From the NCBI RefSeq assembly GCF_900105245.1, contig NZ_FNSZ01000001.1, forward strand, positions 4,641,001 through 4,705,000: a stretch of 64,000 nt of DNA. The letters run 5' to 3'. Positions 42,337-50,186 of this stretch are shown one piece after another (position 1 is the stretch's first letter; the number at the start of each line of letters is the position of its first letter). The DNA is from Streptomyces sp. 1222.5. GTDB lineage: Bacteria; Actinomycetota; Actinomycetes; Streptomycetales; Streptomycetaceae. The position numbers and the translations under genes are program-made. The notes under the pieces were generated by a model. It was not told where the DNA came from. It was given only the letters and a program-made list of their open reading frames with translations, and did no database searches.

Positions 42337-43383
42337 GTGGCGTCCAACCGGCCTGCCCCAGAAGCCCCGTTCATACCGGCTCAGCGTGAGAGCGAGACCT
42401 TCGGTTACGCCTCCTACCGTGCCGAGGAGGGCCCCTGGGAGGAGTGGAACCCCACCGAGGAGTCCCTCACCCCGGTTCGCGGGCGGCACCGCGTGGCCAA
42501 GCAGCGCGGCGGGTTCGCCCGCAGCTCCACCGTCCTCGGCGTCGGCGTGATCGCGGCGGTCGGCGCGGGCGGGATGGCCAGCGCCAACACCGGCAAGCCG
42601 CCGGTCTCCATCTCCCTGCCGGACCTGCCGAGCGTCGGTTCCCTCTTCGACGACGGTTCCGCCAAGACCTCCGAGGCCACCGGACTCAGCGACGTCGGTG
42701 TGACCTCCGCCGGCAGCGAGCAGGACACCGATGCGGGCGAGGCCCTGCGCAGCCGGATCATGGCCCAGGCCGAGCAGCAGAAGGGCCAGGCCGAGAGCAA
42801 GGCCACCGCCGCCAGGCTCGCCACCGCCGAGAAGCTGACCGCCGACGCGGCCGCGAAGGCGGAGAAGGAAGCCGCCGCGAAGGCCGCCGCCGCGAAGAAG
42901 AAGGCGGAGGCCGCGGCCGCCAAGGCGGAGGCCGAGGCCAAGAAGGCGGCGGAGGAGAAGCGGCTGGCCGAGCTGGCCAAGCAGTACACGCTGCCGACGT
43001 CCTCGTACACGATCACCTCGACGTTCGGCCAGGCCGGCTCGATGTGGTCCTCCGGCTACCACACCGGCCTCGACTTCGCGGCCCCCACGGGCACCCTCAT
43101 CAAGGCCATCCACAGCGGCACGATCACGCAGGCGGGCTGGGCCGGCTCCTACGGCTACCGCACGGTCCTCACCCTGGACGACGGCACCGAGCTGTGGTTC
43201 TGCCACCAGTCCTCGATCAGCGTCTCCGTCGGCCAGAAGGTCTCCACCGGCGAGCTCATCGGCCGGGTCGGCGCGACCGGCAACGTCACCGGCCCGCACC
43301 TCCACCTGGAGGTCCACCCGGGCGGCGACGCCACGGGGATCGACCCCATGGCCTGGCTGCGGGGCAAGGGCCTCACCCCCTGA
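42337..43383 (+). CDS. M23-family (LytM) peptidoglycan endopeptidase
   Basis: The 348-residue protein has a cytoplasmic N-terminus of about 55 residues and a single hydrophobic segment (SSTVLGVGVIAAVGAGGMASA) acting as signal or anchor. An Ala/Lys/Glu-rich coiled coil (about 135-212) and a C-terminal M23 domain follow. The zinc ligands are seen in GYHTGLDFAAP and GPHLHLEVHP. The full motif set suggests an active enzyme cutting peptide cross-links in the cell wall. The GTG at 42337 follows GGAAAGGAG by about 10 nt. The ydaO riboswitch directly upstream puts it under c-di-AMP control. An intact coiled coil next to the LytM domain suggests partner-regulated activity. Confidence 0.93.
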   Translation: MASNRPAPEAPFIPAQRESETFGYASYRAEEGPWEEWNPTEESLTPVRGRHRVAKQRGGFARSSTVLGVGVIAAVGAGGMASANTGKPPVSISLPDLPSVGSLFDDGSAKTSEATGLSDVGVTSAGSEQDTDAGEALRSRIMAQAEQQKGQAESKATAARLATAEKLTADAAAKAEKEAAAKAAAAKKKAEAAAAKAEAEAKKAAEEKRLAELAKQYTLPTSSYTITSTFGQAGSMWSSGYHTGLDFAAPTGTLIKAIHSGTITQAGWAGSYGYRTVLTLDDGTELWFCHQSSISVSVGQKVSTGELIGRVGATGNVTGPHLHLEVHPGGDATGIDPMAWLRGKGLTP

Positions 43384-43450
43384 CACCCGTTCGCGGGAAC
43401 TCGGCGCCGGCGGCGGAAGAGATCATTCGCCGTCGGCGTTGGATTGAAGC

Positions 43451-44395
43451 ATGACTTCTCTGCGCACACTCGGTTCCTCCGACCTCGAGGTCTTCCCCCT
43501 CTCCCTCGGCGGCAACGTCTTCGGCTGGACCGCCGACGAGCAGACCTCCTTCGCCGTGCTCGACGCCTACGCCGCCGCGGGCGGCAACTTCGTCGACACC
43601 GCCGACAGCTACAGCGCCTGGGTGGAGGGCAACGCCGGCGGCGAGTCCGAGACGATCATCGGCAAGTGGGTCAAGGCCCGCGGCAACCGCGACGACGTCG
43701 TCATCGCCACCAAGGTCAGCCAGCACCCCGAGTACCAGGGCCTGTCCGCGGCCACCATCAAGGCCGCCGCCGACGCCTCCCTGCGCCGCCTCGGCACCGA
43801 CCGCATCGACCTCTACTACACGCACTTCGACAAGCCCGAGGTGCCGGTCGAGGAGATCATCGGCGCGCTGGACGAGCTGGTGAGGGCGGGCAAGGTCCGG
43901 CACATCGCCGCGTCCAACATCAGCCCCGAGCGGCTGCGGGCCTCCCTGGACTTCTCCGACCGAGAGGGCCTGGCCCGCTACGTCGCCCTCCAGCCGCACT
44001 ACAACCTGGTCTCCCGCGACACCTACGAGGGCCCGTTGCAGGACCTGGCCGCCCGCGAGGGCCTGGCCGCGGTGCCCTACTACTCCCTCGCGGCGGGCTT
44101 CCTCACCGGCAAGTACCGCCCGGGTACGACCGTCGACAGCCCCCGCGCCGGCACGGGCGCGAAGTACGCCCGGTCCGAGCGCGGCGGGCGGGTCCTGGCG
44201 GCCCTGGACGAGATCGCCGCCGCCCACGGGGCCCCGGTCGCCACGGTCGCCCTGGCCTGGCTCGCCGCCCAGCCGACGGTCACGGCCCCCATCGCCTCGG
44301 CCCGCACGGTCGACCAGCTCCCGGCCCTCCTGGGCGTCGCCGACCTGACCCTGACGGACGACGACCTGAAGAAACTGACGGAGGCGTCGGCCTGA
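43451..44395 (+). CDS. Aldo/keto reductase
   Basis: The 314-residue protein is an AKR of the YajO/AKR11-13 kind: SDLEVFPLSLGGNVFGWTAD at the N-terminus, catalytic Asp/Tyr in FVDTADSYSAW, Lys in VIATKVS, and His in LYYTHFDKP. The NADPH-binding end includes PIASARTVDQL. It reduces an aldehyde or ketone with NADPH; the substrate is unknown. The ATG at 43451 has no clear ribosome site. It is convergent with the PrsW-like gene and 67 nt from the M23 gene, with which it could share a transcript. Confidence 0.92.
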   Translation: MTSLRTLGSSDLEVFPLSLGGNVFGWTADEQTSFAVLDAYAAAGGNFVDTADSYSAWVEGNAGGESETIIGKWVKARGNRDDVVIATKVSQHPEYQGLSAATIKAAADASLRRLGTDRIDLYYTHFDKPEVPVEEIIGALDELVRAGKVRHIAASNISPERLRASLDFSDREGLARYVALQPHYNLVSRDTYEGPLQDLAAREGLAAVPYYSLAAGFLTGKYRPGTTVDSPRAGTGAKYARSERGGRVLAALDEIAAAHGAPVATVALAWLAAQPTVTAPIASARTVDQLPALLGVADLTLTDDDLKKLTEASA

Positions 44396-44406
44396 CACCG
44401 CCCCGA

Positions 44407-44440
44407 CCGGCCGGCCCCGCTGGACCGGGCTGCCGGCCGG
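44407..44440. terminator. Hairpin between aldo/keto reductase and PrsW-like gene
   Basis: CCGGCCGG at 44407-44414 and at 44433-44440 form an inverted repeat enclosing a partial inner stem, between two converging genes. Confidence 0.5.
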
Positions 44441-44450
44441 GAGCGCGCGC

Positions 44451-45764
44451 TCAGGTGCGGTACGGGTTGTACGCCGAGTAGGGGCCCGCCGGGTGGCCGA
44501 CGTACCAGTGGGGTGCCGGGGCGCCGTACGGCGGGCGGGCCGCCGGCGCCAGTGTCCGCGCCGCGTACTCCAGCGCCGGCCGTGCCATCTCCCGGCGCCG
44601 CCACAGCTCGGTCAGCAACTCCCGCTCGCGTACGACGAAGTCGGCCGGGGCCCGCCCCTGACGTCCGCGGTGCCGCAGGAACGCGAGCGAGGTCGCGTAC
44701 GCCTCGTACCGGGCCACCGTCCGTGCCGCGGGCCGACCCCCGAAGTGGTGGCGGGCGTAGTCGCGGGCCATCCGCCGCGCCCGCATCGACCCCAGCGCGT
44801 ACGGCTCGGCCGGTCCCAGCCACCCGGCCAGCACGTACGCCGGGAGCTCCTCCCGCACGGTCCGCAGCTCCCGCTGCCGCGTCCAGATCACGAGCCAGGT
44901 CAGCAGGGCGAAGGCGGGCACCATGAAGCCGCCGTAGACGGCGAAGAACCCGAGCGGGCCGAAGGTGGAGGACCCGTTCCAGAACGCGTGCATGCTCATC
45001 GCGAGCAGCAGCCCGCAGACCGGCAGCAGCACCCGCCTGAGGTGCTGCCGCTCCCCGGACAGCGCGGCGATGCCGAAGCCGATGCCGGTGAACACGGTGA
45101 ACAGGGGGTGCGCGAACGGGGACATCACGATGCGCACGAAGAAGGTGGCGGCGGTGACGGACGCGATACCGCGGCCGCCGGTCAGCTGGTCCGTCCCGAA
45201 GGCCGTGCCCAGGTAGAGGATGTTCTCGGTGAACGCGAACCCGGTGGCGGTGATCCCGGCTATCACCACGCCGTCCACCAGCCCGGTGAAGTCCCGTCTG
45301 CGGAAGAGGAAGACCAGCAGCACGGCGGCGGCCTTCGCGGACTCCTCCACGATCGGCGCTATCACCGTGGCCCCGAGCGTGTCGGCGCCGGCCGGATCCG
45401 CGGTGGACGTCGCTATCCACTTGGTCGCGAAGCTGTTGGCGACGATGGCTATCAGCGCCGCCGCGCACGCCCCCCAGGCGAAGGCGAAGACCAGGTTCCG
45501 CCAGGGACCCGGCTCCACCCGGTCCAGCCACCGGAAGGCGGCCGTCAGCCAGGGCACCGGCAGCACGGCCAGCCCGAGGCCCACCAGGAACCCCTCCGTG
45601 CCGGTCTGCCGCCGCACGAGCGCGAGGATCACCAGCCCGGACAGCGCCAGCAGCGTGATCAGCGCCCCGTACCGCACCCATCCGCGCTGCCACCAGTGCG
45701 GGTGGCGGAGCTCCCCGTCGACGGGGCCCGCGGGGGGAGTGGGGTACGGAGGACTGGTGGCCAC
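44451..45764 (-). CDS. PrsW-family intramembrane metalloprotease
   Basis: The 437-residue protein has about eight membrane helices. It carries the PrsW motifs: IVEESAKAAAVLL (Glu-Glu), GFAFTENILYLG, FAHPLFTVFTGIGFG and MHAFWNGS. These are the metal-binding residues of the family that includes the anti-sigma-cleaving PrsW of Bacillus. About 130 cytoplasmic residues rich in Arg and aromatic residues follow, ending PYSAYNPYRT. I set the start at GTG 45764 rather than 45785: TAGGGT ends exactly 7 nt before it, making a leaderless start likely. An anti-sigma or signalling protein is a plausible but unproven substrate. Confidence 0.88.
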   Translation of the reverse strand: MATSPPYPTPPAGPVDGELRHPHWWQRGWVRYGALITLLALSGLVILALVRRQTGTEGFLVGLGLAVLPVPWLTAAFRWLDRVEPGPWRNLVFAFAWGACAAALIAIVANSFATKWIATSTADPAGADTLGATVIAPIVEESAKAAAVLLVFLFRRRDFTGLVDGVVIAGITATGFAFTENILYLGTAFGTDQLTGGRGIASVTAATFFVRIVMSPFAHPLFTVFTGIGFGIAALSGERQHLRRVLLPVCGLLLAMSMHAFWNGSSTFGPLGFFAVYGGFMVPAFALLTWLVIWTRQRELRTVREELPAYVLAGWLGPAEPYALGSMRARRMARDYARHHFGGRPAARTVARYEAYATSLAFLRHRGRQGRAPADFVVRERELLTELWRRREMARPALEYAARTLAPAARPPYGAPAPHWYVGHPAGPYSAYNPYRT

Positions 45765-45771
45765 GGCATCG

Positions 45772-45777
45772 ACCCTA
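45772..45777 (-). promoter_or_regulatory. Leaderless -10 element of the PrsW-like gene
   Basis: TAGGGT (minus strand) ends 7 nt before the GTG at 45764, with no ribosome site between. Confidence 0.5.
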
Positions 45778-45874
45778 ACGGTCACGGAACGACAGACTGG
45801 AGCGGATTACCGGACCGGAGGCCGCACCGGCCGCCCCGGCCGTCGGCCCCGCCCCGCGCTGTCGTCGACGGCGA

Positions 45875-46699
45875 CTATCGATCCTGGTGCGGTACGCGAC
45901 GGAAGAGCAGATCGTTCACGACATGTCCCTTGTCCAGTCCCTGCCCCTCGAAACGGGTCAGCGGCCGGAACTCGGGACGTGGCGAGTAACCGCCCTCTGC
46001 CTGCGTGTTCTCGAAGTCGGGGTGCGCACTGAGCACCTCGAGCATCTGTTCGGCGTACGGCTCCCAGTCGGTCGCGCAGTGCACGATCGCGCCGGGCCTG
46101 AGCCGGGTCGCCGCGAGCGCCAGGAACTCGGGCTGGATGAGCCGCCGCTTGTGGTGCCGCTTCTTGGGCCAGGGGTCCGGGAAGTAGACGCGCAGCCCGT
46201 CCAGCGAGTCGGGCCGGAGCATCTCCCGCAGCAGGATGATGGCGTCGCCGTTGCCCACCCTGACGTTGGCCAGCCCGTTGCGGTCGGCGAGGTTGAGCAG
46301 GTTGCCCTGCCCCGGGGTGTGCACGTCGACGGCGAGGATGTTGGTGTCCGGGTCGGCGGCGGCCATCTGCGCGGTGGCCTCGCCCATCCCGAAGCCGATC
46401 TCCAGCACGACGGGGTTGGCGTTCCCGAACAGCTCGACCGGGTCGACGACCCCCTGCCCGTCGATGTCCAGTCCCCACTTGGGCCACAGCCGCTGCAGCG
46501 CATCGGCCTGCCCGGCCGTCACCCGGCTGCGCCGCGGCTGGAAGCTGCGGATCCGCCGCTCGAAGTGCGACCCGGCCGGATCGGCCCTGGGCCCGTCGGG
46601 GAACCGCGGTTCCCCCTTGGCCCGGGTGTGCCGCACGGACACACCGGGCGTGTGCGCGGCCGGCGAGGGGGCTTCGGGAGCGTTGAGGAAGTCAGACAC
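45875..46699 (-). CDS. trmB: tRNA (guanine-N7-)-methyltransferase
   Basis: The 274-residue SAM enzyme methylates G46 in the tRNA variable loop. Visible signatures are VLEIGFGMGEATAQMA (SAM site), RVYFPDPWPKKRHHKRRLIQPEFL and CATDWEPYAEQML. The first 70 residues are a charged extension common in actinobacterial TrmB. The GTG at 46699 starts VSDFLNAPEAP; TAAAAT (minus strand, 46715-46710) lies 10 nt before it, so the leader would be only a few nucleotides. An in-frame ATG further upstream is possible. The 2-hydroxyglutarate oxidase gene lies 39 nt upstream on the same strand. Confidence 0.93.
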   Translation of the reverse strand: MSDFLNAPEAPSPAAHTPGVSVRHTRAKGEPRFPDGPRADPAGSHFERRIRSFQPRRSRVTAGQADALQRLWPKWGLDIDGQGVVDPVELFGNANPVVLEIGFGMGEATAQMAAADPDTNILAVDVHTPGQGNLLNLADRNGLANVRVGNGDAIILLREMLRPDSLDGLRVYFPDPWPKKRHHKRRLIQPEFLALAATRLRPGAIVHCATDWEPYAEQMLEVLSAHPDFENTQAEGGYSPRPEFRPLTRFEGQGLDKGHVVNDLLFRRVPHQDR

Positions 46700-46738
46700 A
46701 GTGAGACAGATTTTACGGGGCCCCGCGGGCACGCCCGC

Positions 46739-47947
46739 TCACAGCGAACCGAGCAGATCCAGCACCCGCCGCCCCACCTCCCGGCCGATCGGGAGCGAGG
46801 CGGTCGCCGCGGGGGACGGCGCGTTGAGCACGTGCACGGCCCGTGCCCCCTCGCGGATCAGGAAGTCGTCCACCAGCGTCCCGTCCCGCAGCACCGCCTG
46901 CGCGCGCACCCCGGCGGGAGCCCGCACCAGGTCACCGGCCTCGGCGGCGGGCAGCAGTCTGCGCACCGCCTTCAGGAACGCCTCCTTCGACAGCGAGCGG
47001 TGCAGCTCCCCCGCGCCGTACCGCCAGTGCTGCCGGGCGATCGACCAGGACCCCGGCCAGGCCATGGTGCCGGCCAGCTCCCGGGGCCGGACGACTCCCC
47101 AGTCGTACCCCTCCCGGGCCAGGGCCGGGACCGCGTTCGGACCGATGTGCACGCCTCCGTCGATGCCCCGGGTCAGATGGACCCCGAGGAACGGGAACGC
47201 CGGGTCCGGCACCGGATACACCAGCCCGCGCACCAGCTCCGGCCGCGCCAGCTCGTAGTACTCCCCGCGAAACGGCACGATCCGCACCCCGGGCTCGTCC
47301 CCGGTCAGCCGCGCCACCTCGTCGCAGTACAGCCCCGCGCAGTTCACGAGCACGCGTGCGCGGACGATCTCCCCGCTCGCGGTGAGCACGGCCACGCCCC
47401 GCTCCGGCCGCCGGTCCACCCGGACGACCCGCGCGCCGTACCGGATCTCCGCGCCGGACGCGTGGGCCAGCTGCCGCGCGACCCCGACGAAGTCGCACAC
47501 GCCGGTCGTGCCGACGTGTATCGCCGCGAGGCCGCGCACCTCCGGTTCGTACTCCGCGATCTGGGTGGGACCCAGCTCCCGCACCGGGATGCCGTTCTCC
47601 CGGCCGCGCTGCACGAGCGCGTGCAGCCGCGGCAGCTCCTCGCGCTCGGTGGCGACGATCAGCTTGCCGGTGACGGCGTGCGCGATGCCGTACTCGGCGC
47701 AGAACTTCACCATCTCGGCGGCGCCCCGCACCGCGTACCGCGCCTTGAGCGAGCCCGGGCGGTAGTAGATCCCGCTGTGGATGACCCCGCTGTTGCGCCC
47801 CGTCTGGTGGCGGGCCGGTCCCGGCTCCTTCTCCAGCACGGTCACGCGCGTACCCGGCGCCGCCCGGGTGATCGCATACGCCGTGGACAGCCCGACGATG
47901 CCCCCGCCGATCACCAGCACGTCGCAGTCGTACGCGCCCTGCCGCAC
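46739..47947 (-). CDS. lhgO: L-2-hydroxyglutarate oxidase (FAD-dependent)
   Basis: The 402-residue flavoprotein has the FAD-binding Rossmann motif CDVLVIGGGIVGLSTAYAI. The LhgO-specific ARHQTGRNSGVIHSGIYYRPGS, GKLIVATE, VNCAGLYCD and IVPFRGEYYEL also occur. It oxidises L-2-hydroxyglutarate to 2-oxoglutarate, a repair reaction for a side product of dehydrogenases. Several GTGs are clustered at the start. I chose 47947 because GGGAGG is then 8 nt upstream; 47956 is the alternative. It may be co-transcribed with trmB downstream. Confidence 0.88.
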   Translation of the reverse strand: MRQGAYDCDVLVIGGGIVGLSTAYAITRAAPGTRVTVLEKEPGPARHQTGRNSGVIHSGIYYRPGSLKARYAVRGAAEMVKFCAEYGIAHAVTGKLIVATEREELPRLHALVQRGRENGIPVRELGPTQIAEYEPEVRGLAAIHVGTTGVCDFVGVARQLAHASGAEIRYGARVVRVDRRPERGVAVLTASGEIVRARVLVNCAGLYCDEVARLTGDEPGVRIVPFRGEYYELARPELVRGLVYPVPDPAFPFLGVHLTRGIDGGVHIGPNAVPALAREGYDWGVVRPRELAGTMAWPGSWSIARQHWRYGAGELHRSLSKEAFLKAVRRLLPAAEAGDLVRAPAGVRAQAVLRDGTLVDDFLIREGARAVHVLNAPSPAATASLPIGREVGRRVLDLLGSL

Positions 47948-48015
47948 CTGCACCACCTCCCACCTCGATAGTGCACTGCGCCACTGACAACGCGTTCAAA
48001 CGCCCCCGGTGTCGG

Positions 48016-49440
48016 CTATGCCGGTGCCATCAGAAGCGGCCGGGCGCGCTCCCGCAGCTCCACCACCCGCGGCTCGTCCCCGTACGGCTCCAGCCGGTGC
48101 AGGAGGTCCTTCACGTACTCCGTGGTCCGCGCCGAGGAGATCCGCCCGGCCACCTCCACGGCCCGTACCCCCTGCTCGCAGGCGGCGTCCAGGTTCCCGG
48201 ACTCCAGCTCGGCGACGGCCGAGACCACCAGGCGCAGCCCGTGCGACCGCACGAACTCCTCCGTCGGCTTCGACAGCGCCTGCTCGGTGAAGCGGCGCAC
48301 CTGCCGGGGTGCCTTCAGGTCCCGGTAGCACTCGGCGGCATCCGCGGCGAACCGGTCGTAGCCGTAGAAGCCGAGCCAGGAGGGGTCGTTGTCGCCCTCC
48401 CGCGACCGCTCCAGCCAGCCCTCGGCGGCCTTCAGCGCGGTGCCCGCGGCCTGCGCGTCCCCCGCGCGAGCGTGCGCCCGGGCCTCCACCAGCCGGAAGA
48501 AGCTCATCGTGCGCGCGGTCGCCAGTCCCCGGTTCCGCTCCAGCGCGGCCTGCGCCAGGTCGACGCCCTCGTCACCGAAGCCCCGGTACGTCGCCTGGAG
48601 CGACATGGACGCCAGCACATAGCCCCCCAGCGGGACGTCGGCCGCCGCGCGCGCGAGCCGCAGTGCCTGGATGTAGTACCGCTGCGCGGCCTCCTGCTGC
48701 CCGGTGTCGAAGGCCATCCACCCGGCGAGCCGGGTGAGTTCCGCGGAGGCGCCGAACAGGGCGCGGCCGACCTCGTCGGAGTAGGAGCCGAGCAGCAGCG
48801 GGGCCGCCTCCACCCGCAGACACTCCGGCACCATCGACGAACGCCAGTCCCCGCCCCCGTACTTGGAGTCCCACCGCCTGGCGTCCTCGGCGGCCTCCCG
48901 CAGCTTCTGCACGTCGCTGTGGCCGACTTTGATCGGTGCGCCGGAGCCCTCGGTGGAGTCCGTGTCCCGCGCGACCGAGCTGTCGGCGGGGGTTATCAGC
49001 CATCGTGAGGCGGGCGTCGCGTACGCACTCACCGCGAACGATCCGGCGAGCGACTGCCAGATGCCGCCCGCGCCGGCGCGGCGCCCGGCGAAGTCGAGCC
49101 GGTACAGCTCCGTCGCCGACCTCACCGCCTGTGCCACGTCCCGGGGGAAGGCGAGGCCCACCTCGGGTGCGGGGTCCGCGTCCGCCAGGCCGATCTCGTG
49201 GAGCGGCACCGGGCGGCCCAGCTTCTGTCCGATGGCGGCCGCGATGAGGTGGGGCGCGGCACCCTGCGGCACCATGCCTTTCGACACCCAGCGCGCCACG
49301 GAGGTCTTGTCGTAGCGAAGAGTCAACCCGCGTTGAGCGCCAAGGTCGTTGACGCGTCGCGCGAGTCCTGCGTTGCTGATTCCCGCGAGGGCGAGAACGG
49401 CGCCGAGTTTTTCGTTCGGCCCGCGTTGCTCCCTGGACAT
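48016..49440 (-). CDS. Sporulation-associated HTH/TPR-like regulator
   Basis: The 474-residue protein has an N-terminal helix-turn-helix-like part (LGAVLALAGISNAGLARRVND, YDKTSVARWVSKG). A long helical, TPR-like body of about 330 residues follows, with repeated Ala/Leu/Arg helices such as RYYIQALRLARAAADVPLG and LAQAALERNRGLATARTMS. It resembles the NsdA/NsdB group of Streptomyces regulators that affect sporulation and antibiotic production. From memory its S. coelicolor counterpart is annotated as sporulation associated. The ATG at 49440 follows GAGGGGTGG at about 5 nt; the longer frame upstream is spurious. Confidence 0.82.
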   Translation of the reverse strand: MSREQRGPNEKLGAVLALAGISNAGLARRVNDLGAQRGLTLRYDKTSVARWVSKGMVPQGAAPHLIAAAIGQKLGRPVPLHEIGLADADPAPEVGLAFPRDVAQAVRSATELYRLDFAGRRAGAGGIWQSLAGSFAVSAYATPASRWLITPADSSVARDTDSTEGSGAPIKVGHSDVQKLREAAEDARRWDSKYGGGDWRSSMVPECLRVEAAPLLLGSYSDEVGRALFGASAELTRLAGWMAFDTGQQEAAQRYYIQALRLARAAADVPLGGYVLASMSLQATYRGFGDEGVDLAQAALERNRGLATARTMSFFRLVEARAHARAGDAQAAGTALKAAEGWLERSREGDNDPSWLGFYGYDRFAADAAECYRDLKAPRQVRRFTEQALSKPTEEFVRSHGLRLVVSAVAELESGNLDAACEQGVRAVEVAGRISSARTTEYVKDLLHRLEPYGDEPRVVELRERARPLLMAPA

Positions 49441-50186
49441 GCGCCACCCCTCGACACAGACGGCTGCCGCGATGGCATAACCACGCGGCATTCGTAAACC
49501 CAGCGTAGTTCGCCGGATCCCAAGCGTTAAGGGGCTTTGTTCCGGATGGCGGGATTGTGGTCGGTACGGAGGTGCGGGCATGTACGCACCGTGCACGGCC
49601 TGTCGCCGCGTGCCCCCGTGCGTGTGGCCGTGCGCCCGCCCGTGCGCTCTTCTCCGGCCACCCGGGGAGCGGTTCCATGGGTCCTGCGTGGGTCGGCCCG
49701 CTGTACTGGATCCAGTGGGCTGGGGGACACCGCCACCTACATCCCCGCGGGTGGCGGACCGGTCCGGGAGGCGATGCCCGCCTCCCGGACTGTGCGCGTG
49801 AACGCTCCGCCGCGCGCTCCGCAGGCCTGTACGGAGCGTGCTCACGTCCGATGGCGCTCCCGTGATTTGGCCGAAAACCGACCCCGCCCGCCACGGTTGA
49901 TTCCTGCTCCCACCATGCAACTTGAGGGCGCGAAGGGCGTTTTGGGGGAGCGTACCGGGGGCGCATTCAAGTCGCGATGATCAGGGCGTCACGCGACCCG
50001 GCCGGACCCGCACCCGCCAACTCCCCACCCGGTGACCATGACTCCCGCCCGGTGCGCCGCGTCGTGCCCCGCGGATTTCCCTCGATCGAAGGCGGCGCCA
50101 CCGCCCCTCCACAGCGCGTTCTTCATGGCAGCATGGGGACCCGGTTCGTACGGTGCACTGGTGGTCCACAGCCTGTGGAGGCGTCG
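49441..50186. other. Large divergent spacer with a small Cys-rich frame
   Basis: These 746 bp separate the sporulation-associated and asparagine-synthase-like genes. The only frame with a fine ribosome site is ATG 49580 to 49801 (73 residues), preceded by GGAGGTG. It would encode a Cys-rich N-terminus (MYAPCTACRRVPPCVWPC). Its third-position GC content is lower than in neighbouring genes, so I do not call it a gene. Otherwise I see only promoter-type sequence. Confidence 0.4.
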
